A stretch of 64,000 nt of DNA. Origin: Halomonas qaidamensis. Its GTDB lineage: Bacteria > Pseudomonadota > Gammaproteobacteria > Pseudomonadales > Halomonadaceae. The position numbers were made by a program, and so were the translations under genes. Position 1 is the first letter of the stretch, and the number at the start of each line of letters is the position of its first letter. The notes below the pieces were generated by a model. It made no database searches and was not told where the DNA came from. It worked only from the letters and a program-made list of their open reading frames with translations. The stretch is from the NCBI RefSeq assembly GCF_025917315.1, contig NZ_CP080627.1, positions 3,224,001-3,288,000 of the forward strand. The letters are read 5' to 3'. This document shows positions 9,562-18,384 of this stretch, one piece after another.

Positions 9562-10203
9562 GGCAGCTCCAGCGTCTGGCGTTGTTTAACTAGGGGCAGT
9601 TTGGTGGCCGCCAGTTGTTAAAACCAATATTGTTTGAGTGCCTTGCCATACCGAGAAGGTATTGCTACCAGACGGCTAAATGCGCCTTTTTGTGCTGCTC
9701 AACGCTGTCTGTCTCGCTCTATGCGTGTGATAAAGCGCCACAGAGATAGACGTTTTTCAATGAGTTATCACCGTGCCGCTGAGCTAACCCTGCCAAAATA
9801 AAAAACGGCGCAGCGTTGCACTGTACCGTTGTCGGTGTTTGGCCTTTGACAATCCTATTACTAACGCCAGCCACGCCGGCTGCTGTCATCAGTACGCTGG
9901 AACCTGTCTCTTCTGTTGTCTGCTGTCAGCCGGTTGTTTTGCGACAAAAGCATAATGGTAGGCAGTCTTCGAGAACGTTGGGAGTAACCCATTTTCTACT
10001 TCTCCGCTTCTCCATTTCTCTAGTTCACCTTCTTTCCCTTGCTACTCTCTCCTCTCAAACCGTTCTAAATAGTAGAATGGTCTATGTACTTTTAATCAAT
10101 TTTATTATTATGTTAGCCTGCTTACAATCTCTCTCGTCGTCCAACAGCGATGCATAGTCATCGCAAATTTAGAGACGTTTTATTTAACGTGAGGTTAAAA
10201 GTT
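9562..10203. other. Regulatory gap between catB and the 58-aa peptide gene
   Basis: About 640 nt with no convincing gene. It holds the catB operator at 9648-9662 and a C/T-rich tract at about 9993-10058 on the plus strand, then an AT-rich segment (10068-10120) that could carry the promoter of the small gene at 10204. A 113-codon reading frame inside it (9816-10157) has no family features and a cysteine/valine-rich random composition. Confidence 0.6.
9648..9662 (-). promoter_or_regulatory. BenM/CatM-type operator ATAC-N7-GTAT
   Basis: ATACCGAGAAGGTAT matches the consensus ATAC-N7-GTAT exactly. It lies 86 nt upstream of the catB ATG, where LysR activators of this group bind. The cognate regulator is presumably the LysR protein encoded at 800-1702. 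Confidence 0.75.
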
Positions 10204-10380
10204 ATGAAGTTAATCAATACAGTAGCAGCCGCCGCCCTAATTCTATTCTCTGGTGCAGCACTTGCCGAACGCGGCTCTGGTGAAGACAATCAAATCGCTT
10301 ACCCTGACTCGTCAGCACAGCATCAAACAGATGCCACGACGTTCACTGCCTCTGAATTACCGATTAGGAATTCGAAGTAA
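10204..10380 (+). CDS. 58-aa exported peptide of unknown function (paralogue of 35506-35682)
   Basis: The peptide has a clear Sec signal (MKLINTVAAAALILFSGAALA, cleavage after residue 21) and a 37-aa mature part beginning ERGSGEDNQIAYP. The gene at 35506 on the other strand encodes a second 58-aa peptide with the same signal layout and the identical ERGSGEDNQIAYP block, which confirms that both are real genes. I start at 10204 rather than at an upstream ATG because translation then begins at the signal peptide. A strong terminator follows at 10409. The function is not known; it is probably periplasmic. Confidence 0.82.
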   Translation: MKLINTVAAAALILFSGAALAERGSGEDNQIAYPDSSAQHQTDATTFTASELPIRNSK

Positions 10381-10408
10381 GTGGAGGGGTTCATTATTCA
10401 CTGAACGC

Positions 10409-10444
10409 AAACAGTTGGCGGGCCAAAAGGCCCGCCAACTGTTT
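10409..10444 (+). terminator. Long perfect hairpin terminator
   Basis: A 16-bp perfect stem (AAACAGTTGGCGGGCC and its complement) around AAAA, ending in TTT. It ends the 58-aa peptide gene and, being symmetric, may also stop the convergent LysR transcript. Confidence 0.8.
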
Positions 10445-10500
10445 ATATAGGCAACGTTTATATAGGCAATTTTTATATAAGAAATGTTTATATAAACAGC
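10441..10500. repeat. 15-bp tandem repeat, 4 copies, across the LysR stop codon
   Basis: Four head-to-tail 15-bp units start at 10441, 10456, 10471 and 10486, each built on (G/T)TTTATATA followed by a variable AGCAA-like end. The LysR stop codon (10488-10490) lies inside the last unit, so the array probably expanded from the 3' end of that gene. Confidence 0.8.
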
Positions 10501-11378
10501 GTTGTTGCTAGATCGATAAAATTCTTGAGCACGGGAGGCTCTTCTCCCGAACGCCATGCAAGCCATAGCGGCATGTCACAGGATGATAGTTCCTCTAACT
10601 CAATAAAAACGATACCCGACATCGGGTGGCAACGACTGGCAGCGGGCACAATCGCTAACCCTAGCCCAGCGGCTACCATACTAAGAATAGTCAGGTTATC
10701 AGCCCCATACTGCACTACGAGCGGTTCAAAGTTTAAGCGTGCAAAGTGTGCGACCACCCGGTCGAAATAAACCGGTGAAATGCTGCGGTATCCCCATACA
10801 AACTCAGCGTCACAAAGCGCGGCTAAGCTTGCAGGCGGCGACTCTGCCCATGATGATGAGGCGGGCACCGCCAGAACCAAATGATCGTGCTGCAACAGCT
10901 GCGCATCAATACCCGACGGCATGTCATCATCAAGATAGAGAATACCGACGTCGAGGCTGCCCTGCTGCAGCCTATCTAGCTGCGGCCCAGAAAGCAGCGG
11001 AAAGACATCTAGCGCTACCTTTGGGTAACGTTCCCGATAGCCGCCCATTAACTTGGCAACTTCCGGCAGCCATAGGTGCGTAACGGTCACCCCAAGACTC
11101 AGCTTGCCGGTTTGCCCACTCCCCAGGGCCAAGAGCCGCGCTTTAATATCTGAGCGCTCATCAAGTAACCGCGTGGCTTCGCTATACAGCGCCTTCCCCG
11201 CTACGGTTAAGTGAATACCACGGGCATGGCGATCTAACAGTTGTGTGCCAACACTCTCTTCTAGCAGGCGCATCTGCCGAGTTAACGCCGGTTGGGCGAT
11301 ATGCACGCGTCGACTAGCCGCCGATATCGAACCCGTTTCTACTACCGCGATAAAGTACTCCAGCTGACGAAACTCCAT
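10488..11378 (-). CDS. LysR-type regulator of the divergent symporter/M20 operon
   Basis: A 296-aa LysR protein with an N-terminal winged helix (MEFRQLEYFIAVVETGSISA, AQPALTRQMRLLEE) and an effector domain. It is transcribed divergently from the DUF3311-symporter-amidohydrolase operon, with a 199-nt gap that contains an ATATCA-N3-TGATAT palindrome (11466-11480). It is therefore likely to control that operon and itself. The inducer cannot be read from the sequence. Confidence 0.88.
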   Translation of the reverse strand: MEFRQLEYFIAVVETGSISAASRRVHIAQPALTRQMRLLEESVGTQLLDRHARGIHLTVAGKALYSEATRLLDERSDIKARLLALGSGQTGKLSLGVTVTHLWLPEVAKLMGGYRERYPKVALDVFPLLSGPQLDRLQQGSLDVGILYLDDDMPSGIDAQLLQHDHLVLAVPASSSWAESPPASLAALCDAEFVWGYRSISPVYFDRVVAHFARLNFEPLVVQYGADNLTILSMVAAGLGLAIVPAASRCHPMSGIVFIELEELSSCDMPLWLAWRSGEEPPVLKNFIDLATTLFI

Positions 11379-11465
11379 CGGCGCACTAAGACCTCAGTTA
11401 ACCCTTTGAATAATTAGGCAAGACCCGCGTGTCTTAACCTTTTCCCAATAGCTTCTTAAAAAGCC

Positions 11466-11480
11466 ATATCAATATGATAT
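11466..11480. promoter_or_regulatory. LysR-type palindrome in the divergent promoter
   Basis: ATATCA and TGATAT are perfect inverted arms separated by 3 nt, of the size of T-N11-A LysR boxes. The site lies 88 nt from the LysR start and 98 nt from the start of the next gene on the plus strand. Confidence 0.45.
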
Positions 11481-11577
11481 AGCCAGTATCTAAAATCTAT
11501 ATTTCTGGTATTGGTATTCTTATTTCATAGTGAACGGACAATCCATAACAAGACTCGTATGACGAGCAGGATATCCC

Positions 11578-11790
11578 ATGAACAAAACCTACCACCTTCT
11601 TATTGGACTGCACTTTACTCTGTGCACCCTAGCAATGATTTGGCCTGGCGCATTAATCGCCAACCGTATCGAACCTACCGTGCTCGGCCTGCCCTTTCTG
11701 TTCTTCTGGTACATTTTATGGATGCTGGTGCTGTTTATCGGCATGTGGATTGCCTTCGTGATTCGCCACGGAGGTAGCCGCCATGAATGA
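11578..11790 (+). CDS. Small membrane subunit, DUF3311-like, of a sodium:solute symporter
   Basis: A 70-aa protein with two strongly hydrophobic helices (about residues 5-28 and 36-63) and a basic C-terminal end. Small DUF3311 proteins are commonly encoded directly upstream of SSS-family symporters and are thought to be accessory subunits. Here the stop overlaps the symporter start by 8 nt, so the two are translationally coupled. The family call is from size, topology and context. Confidence 0.8.
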   Translation: MNKTYHLLIGLHFTLCTLAMIWPGALIANRIEPTVLGLPFLFFWYILWMLVLFIGMWIAFVIRHGGSRHE

Positions 11791-13267
11791 TTCACTAATT
11801 GTGGTTGGCATTACCCTCACCTATCTTGCCCTGGTACTTTGGGTTGGGCTACGTGCCCGAGGCCAACAAAACTCTAGTTTGGAAGGTTATGTGGCCGGTG
11901 GCCGTCATGTAGGCGTGGTCATACTGTTCTTTATTTTGGGAGCGGAAATTTTTTCTGCCTTTGCGTTTCTTGGCGCACCGGGCTGGGCTTACAAGCATGG
12001 TGCTCCCGGCTTCTATATTCTTGCCTACCTGTCGCTAGTGCCCATCACCATTTGGGCCATGGGGCCACGTGTGGCCAAACTAGGCCGCGAGCGCGGCTAT
12101 CTCACCCAGGGCGATATGATTGCCGATCACTACCAAAGCAAATCGCTTGGCTTGCTGGCCGGGGTGATTGGTGTATTGGCCTTGGTGCCCTACCTGACGA
12201 TTCAGATTGCCGGTGCCGGACTGCTGTTTCAGGCAGCAACCGACGGGCTGATCCCATTCTGGCTAGGCGCACTCCTCGCCTTTGTGGTCGTCGCTACCTA
12301 TGTTTTTTGCAGCGGGCTAAACGGTATTGGTTGGACCAACCTGATCCAGGGCATCATGATGATCGCGATTGCCTGGTTCTTGGGGCTTAGCATCTCTGAA
12401 CGCATTTACGGCGGCGTAGGCGAAATGTTCAGCCAAATCCAGCTGACCATGCCTGAATATCTGACGATGCCAGGCGCTACCGGCATGAACTGGGGCTATT
12501 TCAGCACCGCTGTATTGGTCAGCGCGTTTGGCGGTGCCATGTGGCCACACCTGTTTATGAAGTTCTACTCTGCTGATAGTGGCAGAACGCTGCGCAAGGT
12601 CAGTGTTTTCTACCCGCTTTACGCCTATCTGCTGGTACCTCTGCTATTTATAGGCTTTGCAGGCATTCTGGCCTTCGCCGACTCACCTTTAGAGCGTTCC
12701 GATACGGTACTGCTGCGTATGGTGATGGATGTAGCCAACTTCTCACCTTGGGTGATCGGCCTAATGCTTTCTGGCGCGCTGGCTGCAGCCATGTCGACCG
12801 GTTCCAACTTAGCGCATACCGCCGCAGTAGTGTTAGTGCGTGATGTAGTCGGCCCGACCGTCATGAAAGGGGCTAGCGAAAAAGCGATGGTCAGCGCTAC
12901 TCGTTGGAGCGTTCTTGGTCTATCACTCATTGCTTACCTATGCGCACTTGCCAACCCTTCATCGTTAGTACTGCTCTTGTTGGGTGCCTATGGCCTTATC
13001 GTGCAGCTTTTCCCTATGGTGCTTGGCGCGCTGTTTTTACCACAGCTACGTCGCAACAGTGTCATGGCAGGCGCGCTAGTGGGCAGCATTGCTTACCTGC
13101 TGATGGATTTTGTTTGGAGCTCTCCCCTCAATTGGCACGCGGGCGTTTGGGCAATGTTGCTTAATATCGCCGTCGTTGGGGTATGTCAGTGGCTCATTAA
13201 ACCAGCCGTACCACCGGTAATTGCCGCCCAGCCTAGTGCTTCAACAACCTCAACTAATGCCCATTAA
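11783..13267 (+). CDS. Sodium:solute symporter (SSS family)
   Basis: A 494-aa inner-membrane carrier with about 13 hydrophobic helices. It has family features such as the N-terminal YVAGGRHVG segment and the conserved SGALAAAMSTGSNLAHTAA region of the sodium site. It imports an organic solute with Na+. It sits between its small subunit and an M20 amidohydrolase, so the substrate is probably an N-acyl amino acid or related carboxylate. Proximity to the benzoate genes makes hippurate a reasonable guess, not shown by the sequence. Confidence 0.92.
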   Translation: MNDSLIVVGITLTYLALVLWVGLRARGQQNSSLEGYVAGGRHVGVVILFFILGAEIFSAFAFLGAPGWAYKHGAPGFYILAYLSLVPITIWAMGPRVAKLGRERGYLTQGDMIADHYQSKSLGLLAGVIGVLALVPYLTIQIAGAGLLFQAATDGLIPFWLGALLAFVVVATYVFCSGLNGIGWTNLIQGIMMIAIAWFLGLSISERIYGGVGEMFSQIQLTMPEYLTMPGATGMNWGYFSTAVLVSAFGGAMWPHLFMKFYSADSGRTLRKVSVFYPLYAYLLVPLLFIGFAGILAFADSPLERSDTVLLRMVMDVANFSPWVIGLMLSGALAAAMSTGSNLAHTAAVVLVRDVVGPTVMKGASEKAMVSATRWSVLGLSLIAYLCALANPSSLVLLLLGAYGLIVQLFPMVLGALFLPQLRRNSVMAGALVGSIAYLLMDFVWSSPLNWHAGVWAMLLNIAVVGVCQWLIKPAVPPVIAAQPSASTTSTNAH

Positions 13268-13283
13268 GTGCCTGGAGAACAGC

Positions 13284-14585
13284 ATGACCACTCAGCTTGA
13301 CTGTTTTACGTTCAAAAGCGCTATCCATACCCAGCTAGCAGCAACCATAGAGGATGTTAAAGCGCTTTATCGACAGCTGCACCAACACCCAGAACTGCCT
13401 TTCCAGGAGCACAACACCAGTGCGCAACTCGCGAAAGCTCTGGAAAGCCTTGGCTATCACGTGACTCGCAACGTGGGCGGTACTGGCGTGGTGGCACTGC
13501 TCAGGAATGGCGAAGGCCCAACGGTCATGCTGCGCGGTGATATGGACGCGCTTCCAATCAAAGAAGAAACCGGGCTGGCGTTTGCCAGCCAGGTCACCGC
13601 CGTTACGGAAAATGGCGCAGAAGTGCCGCTAATGCATGCCTGCGGACACGATCTACACAGCAGCTGCATTGTCGGCACAGCCGCTGTAATGGCAGGTCTG
13701 AAGGAGCACTGGTCAGGTACGTTGATGCTGATTTGCCAGCCCGCCGAGGAAATTTTTGGCGGCGCTAAAGCGATGCTTGAAGATGGGCTTTATACGCGCT
13801 TCCCCCGGCCAGATATCATTCTAGGCCAGCACAATATGCCTGCCCTTGCGGGCACCGTTGGCCATATCTCTGGTAGCGCCATGGCGGCGTGTACCAACTT
13901 AGCGGTTACTATTCACGGCGCAGGCGGACATGGTTCCATGCCCGCCCAAACGGTAGACCCTGTGGTGATTGCAGCCCATGTCGTTACTCGCCTACAGAGT
14001 ATTGTCTCCCGAGAAGTGCCACCGGAAGAAACCGTGGTGGTCACCGTTGGTAAGCTCCATGCAGGCACTCAGGCTAATATCATCCCGCACATTGCTGAGC
14101 TTGAGATCAATATTAGAAGCTTTGATAACGCACTGCACCGTCAGGTAGTGGCATCTATTGAGCGTATTATCCGCGCTGAGTGTGAGGCAGGCCGCACGCC
14201 TAAACCGCCAACCTTCCAAGTGCTCAACGAGACCATCGCTCTGCACAACGACCCGATGGCCGTTGAGCATGTGCGCCACGCCCACGCTGAGCATTTTGGT
14301 GTTGCTAATCTTTACGCTATGCCACGCCTTAATGGCAGTGAAGATTTCCCGCTGTTCGGCAACGCACAAGCAGGCGGTTTTAGCGGCGATGACATTCCCT
14401 ATGTGTATTGGTTTATCGGTGCCACGCCTGCAGAGCGCTGGGCCAACACGCCAGGCGAAAATGTCTCACAGAAAATGCGCCATCTTGAGATGCCACACTC
14501 CCCCTACTACTTTCCTGGCAATGACGTAACGCTACGCACCGGCATTGAAGCGATGACAACCGGCGCGCTGGCTTATTTGTCCTAG
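13284..14585 (+). CDS. M20 family amidohydrolase (hippurate hydrolase/aminoacylase type)
   Basis: A 433-aa M20D-type metal hydrolase. The metal motif MHACGHDLH contains Cys120, His122 and nearby ligands, and QPAEE carries the catalytic Glu155-Glu156. A lid/dimerisation domain (about residues 200-310) is inserted in the catalytic domain. Homologues cleave N-acyl amino acids such as hippurate to an acid and an amino acid. The ATG at 13284 follows TGGAG, and an upstream in-frame ATG would overlap the symporter. Cleaving hippurate would yield benzoate for the adjacent ben genes; this is inference. Confidence 0.88.
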   Translation: MTTQLDCFTFKSAIHTQLAATIEDVKALYRQLHQHPELPFQEHNTSAQLAKALESLGYHVTRNVGGTGVVALLRNGEGPTVMLRGDMDALPIKEETGLAFASQVTAVTENGAEVPLMHACGHDLHSSCIVGTAAVMAGLKEHWSGTLMLICQPAEEIFGGAKAMLEDGLYTRFPRPDIILGQHNMPALAGTVGHISGSAMAACTNLAVTIHGAGGHGSMPAQTVDPVVIAAHVVTRLQSIVSREVPPEETVVVTVGKLHAGTQANIIPHIAELEINIRSFDNALHRQVVASIERIIRAECEAGRTPKPPTFQVLNETIALHNDPMAVEHVRHAHAEHFGVANLYAMPRLNGSEDFPLFGNAQAGGFSGDDIPYVYWFIGATPAERWANTPGENVSQKMRHLEMPHSPYYFPGNDVTLRTGIEAMTTGALAYLS

Positions 14586-14613
14586 AGCTAGTTGTCCTAG
14601 CGCTATTTTCCTA
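14577..14613. repeat. Degenerate 14-15-bp tandem repeat across the M20 stop
   Basis: TTGTCCTAGAGCTA, TTGTCCTAGCGCTA and TTTTCCTAAACG follow one another, with CCTA cores at 14581, 14596 and 14610. The gene's stop codon TAG is in the first unit and is repeated in the next. Confidence 0.55.
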
Positions 14614-14620
14614 AACGTCG

Positions 14621-14649
14621 TCGCGGTAGTGGCAATGCCACTACCGCGA
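14621..14649. terminator. Bidirectional hairpin between convergent operons
   Basis: A perfect 12-bp stem (TCGCGGTAGTGG/CCACTACCGCGA) with a 5-nt loop lies between the M20 gene and the end of the pca operon. No long T-run is attached on either side, so termination may be weak. Confidence 0.6.
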
Positions 14650-14682
14650 TGGACGCTTGAGACAAGCAGCTAAGACGATTTT

Positions 14683-15516
14683 TTAATACGATTGTTTCAA
14701 TCCAAGAATATCGCGCGCCTGCTGCCAAGTGGCCACTGGGCGCTGATACTTTTCACACAACGCGACAGTCCGTTCGACCAACGCTGCATTAGAGAGGGCT
14801 AGCGTATCGCGATCAAGACGCACATTGTCTTCAAGGCCTGTGCGAGTGTGCCCACCGGCAGCAATCGCCCACTCATTAACGACGTATTGATTAGCGCCGA
14901 TACCTGCCCCACACCACTGGGCATCCGGTGCTAAGCGTTTGAGCGTTTCAATATAAAAATCAAACGTAGGCTTGTCCGCTGGCATGGAGTTTTTAACCCC
15001 CATTACAAACTGAACATAGAGCGGAGACGTAATGCTGCCTTGCTCTGCAAGTGCCACCGCCTGATGAATATGGGATAAATCGAACGCCTCGATTTCCGGC
15101 TTAACTGCGTAGGTGCGCATCTCGTCAGCGAGCCACTGCACCAGCTGTGGTGGGTTTTCATAGACACGTGTAGGGAAGTTATTCGACCCCACTGAGAGAC
15201 TGGCCATATCCGGTGCCAATGGCAGCATGCCACCACGGGCTTCTCCTGCGCCAGAGCGCCCACCAGTGGAAAGCTGAATAATCATGCCAGGGCAATGCTG
15301 TTTAAGCCCTTCCATCAGGCGGCCAAATTTCTCAGGGTCTGAGGAGGGTGTTTGATCATCGTTACGCACATGGCAGTGGGCAATGCTTGCGCCAGCCTCG
15401 AAGGCTGCCTGAGTGCTTTCAATCTGCTCTGCAACGGTGATCGGCACTGCCGGGTTATCCTCTTTACGAGGTAAGCTGCCGGTGATGGCGACGCAGATAA
15501 TACAGGGGTTAGACAT
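14683..15516 (-). CDS. Beta-keto acid cleavage enzyme (BKACE, DUF849)
   Basis: A 277-aa barrel enzyme of the 3-keto-5-aminohexanoate cleavage (Kce) family. These enzymes condense a beta-keto acid with acetyl-CoA and split it to acetoacetate plus a new acyl-CoA. The Zn ligands are His47 and His49 (IAHCHVRND) and Glu229 (RTGLEDN), all present. It is the last gene of the pca operon, 58 nt after pcaD, with AAGGAGG before its ATG. The substrate could be beta-ketoadipate or a related keto acid; family members differ widely, so this is inference from context. Confidence 0.88.
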   Translation of the reverse strand: MSNPCIICVAITGSLPRKEDNPAVPITVAEQIESTQAAFEAGASIAHCHVRNDDQTPSSDPEKFGRLMEGLKQHCPGMIIQLSTGGRSGAGEARGGMLPLAPDMASLSVGSNNFPTRVYENPPQLVQWLADEMRTYAVKPEIEAFDLSHIHQAVALAEQGSITSPLYVQFVMGVKNSMPADKPTFDFYIETLKRLAPDAQWCGAGIGANQYVVNEWAIAAGGHTRTGLEDNVRLDRDTLALSNAALVERTVALCEKYQRPVATWQQARDILGLKQSY

Positions 15517-15574
15517 GAGCCCCTCCTTGCTGAATCGGTAGCTGAGCGCTGACGCCGCTCGTTAACCGGAAAGG

Positions 15575-16393
15575 TTAGTGAGAAACAGCGTGAGCGTGCG
15601 CCGTAAGCAGTGCCAGCAGCTTTTCCGCCAGCAGCGCCGGTGCCTCGACTGAGGGCACGTGACCGACGCCCTCAAGAATGGTTAGCGCTGCACCATCGAG
15701 TTCGGCCGATAGTGCTTCCAGCGTTGTTGGTGGCGTCGCCATATCTTCGCTGCCGCCAAGTAACTGCACCTTCACGCTCTTGCCGGTTTTTTTGCCGGTC
15801 AGCTTTCCGCAAAATGTATCGCGGCCCAGCATTTCACACAGCTGTGCGTAGGACTCATCGTCGCCACGGCCCATTTGTACGCACCATCCTGCTTTCAGCG
15901 CCGGGCTTGCCTCAAACGCCGCGGGGGCAAACCAACGCGGCACAATTTCTTGAGCCATCGCCGCCAGGCCCTCATGACGAACCCTATCCGCGCGGGTGTT
16001 CCACAAATCTGCGTTGCCAATCACTGCGCCAGTATTGGTCAGCGTGATGGTCAACAAACGATCGCTGTGTTCAGCGATTAGCTGTTGACCCACCACGCCA
16101 CCAATAGACGTGCCAACAAAGTGGAACTGCTCAGCGCCTGCCAATGCCACCAACGCCAACGCCTCAGCGGCGAGATCAGCGGGCGAAAGTTGCTTACCGC
16201 TAACCGCCTGACTGGCCCCATGGCCGGGTAAATCCCAGGTTAAAACACGGTAGCGCGGCAGCAGTGCGGGGATAATGTCGTCCCACACGGCTTGGCTCAT
16301 CCCTAACGGATGTGCCAATACCACCAGTGGCTTCATTTCATCGCCAAGCAGCCGATAGGCGACGCTGCGATCATTCATCATTTGAAATGCCAT
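15575..16393 (-). CDS. pcaD: 3-oxoadipate enol-lactonase
   Basis: A 272-aa alpha/beta hydrolase that opens beta-ketoadipate enol-lactone to beta-ketoadipate, joining the catechol branch to the PcaIJF steps. The nucleophile elbow is GTSIGG, the oxyanion loop HPLGMS, and the catalytic histidine lies in the C-terminal EGVGHVPSVEAP. I chose the ATG at 16393 because ACGGAGG stands 5 nt upstream; an ATG 8 codons earlier overlaps pcaF. The operon order pcaIJFD fits the beta-ketoadipate pathway. Confidence 0.9.
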   Translation of the reverse strand: MAFQMMNDRSVAYRLLGDEMKPLVVLAHPLGMSQAVWDDIIPALLPRYRVLTWDLPGHGASQAVSGKQLSPADLAAEALALVALAGAEQFHFVGTSIGGVVGQQLIAEHSDRLLTITLTNTGAVIGNADLWNTRADRVRHEGLAAMAQEIVPRWFAPAAFEASPALKAGWCVQMGRGDDESYAQLCEMLGRDTFCGKLTGKKTGKSVKVQLLGGSEDMATPPTTLEALSAELDGAALTILEGVGHVPSVEAPALLAEKLLALLTAHAHAVSH

Positions 16394-16403
16394 ACGGCCT
16401 CCG

Positions 16404-17606
16404 TTAAACGCGCTCAATCAACGTGGCAATACCTTGCCCAACACCCACACACATGGTGCACAGCGCATAGCATTTACCTGTATTTTGAAGCTCGTGGGCG
16501 GCGGTCATTAGTAGCCGAGCGCCCGACATTCCCAAAGGGTGGCCCAATGCAATGGCACCGCCGTTTGGATTCACCCGCGGGTCATCGTCGTTAAGCCCAA
16601 GATCGCGCATGCAAGCAAGCGCCTGAGCGGCAAACGCCTCGTTAAACTCGAACACATCGATCTCGTCTATCGTGATTCCCGTACGCTTGAGCAACTTCTG
16701 TACGGCGGGCACTGGGCCGTAACCCATAATCCGCGGTTCAACCCCTGCCGTGGCCATACCGATAATTTTGGCCATCGGCGTCAGGCCGTGCTGTTTTACT
16801 GCCGCTTGGCTTGCCACCAGCATCGCCGCTGCGCCGTCGTTAACGCCGGAGGCATTGCCTGCGGTCACGCTGCCGCCATCACGAAAGGGTGTCGGTAAAG
16901 CCGCCAATTTTGCCAAGGTAGTTTCCCGCAGGTGCTCATCCTGATCGAAGATCAGCGGTGCCTGCTTGCGGCGGGGAATGTCAATGGCGGTGATCTCTTG
17001 CGCGAAACGGCCCGCTTGCTGGGCACTCGCCGCTTTCTGCTGGGAACGCAGTGCGAAAATATCCTGGTCTTTCCGCGAGATACTGAATTGCTCGGCGACG
17101 TTTTCCGCCGTTTCTGGCATTGAATCAACGCCGTAAGCTTTTTTCATTAGCGGGTTTATAAAGCGCCAGCCAATGGTGGTGTCTTCAATTTTTTGGCCGC
17201 GCGCGAAAGCGCTGTCGGCCTTGCCCATCACGTAAGGAGCCCGAGACATAGACTCGACACCACCGGCCAAGGCCAGCTCCATTTCGCCCGCTTTAATGGC
17301 GCGAAACGCCGTACCAACGGCATCCATGCCTGAGCCACACAGGCGGTTTATGGTCGTGCCAGGTACGGAGGTCGGGATGCCCGCCAGCAGCGACGACATG
17401 CGTGCCACGTTGCGATTATCCTCCCCCGCCTGATTGGCACAGCCCATAAATACTTCATCAATGGCGGCAGGATCGAGATCCGGCGCTTGTGCCAACACCG
17501 CTTTAAAGATCGTCGCGGCCACATCATCGGGCCGCATGCTGGCCAAGGTGCCACCGAAGCGGCCAATGGCGGTGCGGCGCGGGTGGCATAAATAGACATC
17601 ACTCAT
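16404..17606 (-). CDS. pcaF: 3-oxoadipyl-CoA thiolase
   Basis: A 400-aa thiolase that cleaves 3-oxoadipyl-CoA to succinyl-CoA and acetyl-CoA. The acyl-carrying Cys90 is in [12 protein letters not shown]. The C-terminal motifs [16 protein letters not shown] and [10 protein letters not shown] carry the catalytic His and Cys. Length 400 is typical of PcaF. AAGGAG precedes the ATG, 10 nt after the pcaJ stop. Confidence 0.94.
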   Translation of the reverse strand: MSDVYLCHPRRTAIGRFGGTLASMRPDDVAATIFKAVLAQAPDLDPAAIDEVFMGCANQAGEDNRNVARMSSLLAGIPTSVPGTTINRLCGSGMDAVGTAFRAIKAGEMELALAGGVESMSRAPYVMGKADSAFARGQKIEDTTIGWRFINPLMKKAYGVDSMPETAENVAEQFSISRKDQDIFALRSQQKAASAQQAGRFAQEITAIDIPRRKQAPLIFDQDEHLRETTLAKLAALPTPFRDGGSVTAGNASGVNDGAAAMLVASQAAVKQHGLTPMAKIIGMATAGVEPRIMGYGPVPAVQKLLKRTGITIDEIDVFEFNEAFAAQALACMRDLGLNDDDPRVNPNGGAIALGHPLGMSGARLLMTAAHELQNTGKCYALCTMCVGVGQGIATLIERV

Positions 17607-17616
17607 ACAAAGCTCC

Positions 17617-18384
17617 TTATTCGCCCGCGTGGGCCCGCTCGGTGCGTGCTTTCAGTTCGCGCAATATGTCAAGCTCGTTGGCGTTCGGTTCCGGCGTGCT
17701 TTCCAGCTGTTCAGCAAAGCGAATATCCCAGCCGGTCGCATCGATCACTTGTTCACGAGTGACGCCAGGATGCAGCGACACCACCACCAGCTCTTTGGTA
17801 TCTGGGTCGGGCTTCATCACGCACAGGTCGGTAATGACCCGTGTGGGGCCTTTACCAATATTAGGAACGTTGTCGCGCCCCTTGCCGTCACGGCCAAACC
17901 CGAGTGTGGTGACGAAGTCGACATCTTTCACAAAAGCACGCTTGGAGTGCTTGAGAGTAATAAAGACTTCACCGGCATTAGTGGCAATTTCAGGCGCACC
18001 GCCGCCGCCTGGCAGGCGAACCTTGGGCGCTTTGTAATCGCCAATCAGCGTAGTGTTGAGGTTGGCAAAACGGTCAATTTGCGCGGTGCCTAAAAAGCCC
18101 ACATTGACTTTCCCACCCTGCAGCCAATAGCGGAACATTTCCGGTACGGCCACCGTGGTTAGCGCTGATTCGCACAGCTCGCCGTCACCAATCGAGAGCG
18201 GCAGAATGTCAGGCTTGGTTTGCAGGGTGCCAGACTCATAAATCAACACTACCTCAGGCGCATGCGTTAAGCGCGCCAGGTTAGCGGCTTCAGAAGGAAG
18301 ACCAATACCCACAAAGCAGGTCATGCCATTTTCCAACGCACGGGCTGCCGTCACGGTCATCATTTCAGAAGAGGTGTAACTCAT
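17617..18384 (-). CDS. pcaJ: 3-oxoadipate CoA-transferase beta subunit
   Basis: A 255-aa family I CoA-transferase beta subunit. The catalytic glutamate is probably Glu50 in IYESG. With PcaI it transfers CoA from succinyl-CoA to 3-oxoadipate. Its ATG overlaps the pcaI stop (ATGA), so the two subunits are translationally coupled. The glycine-rich GIGLP and GGGGAPE segments are as expected. Confidence 0.94.
   Translation of the reverse strand: MSYTSSEMMTVTAARALENGMTCFVGIGLPSEAANLARLTHAPEVVLIYESGTLQTKPDILPLSIGDGELCESALTTVAVPEMFRYWLQGGKVNVGFLGTAQIDRFANLNTTLIGDYKAPKVRLPGGGGAPEIATNAGEVFITLKHSKRAFVKDVDFVTTLGFGRDGKGRDNVPNIGKGPTRVITDLCVMKPDPDTKELVVVSLHPGVTREQVIDATGWDIRFAEQLESTPEPNANELDILRELKARTERAHAGE

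Noticed and set aside
9816..10157. 113-codon frame on the plus strand between catB and the small exported peptide gene
   Set aside because: No family features, composition like noncoding DNA, and it overlaps the better supported region just before the signal-peptide gene.
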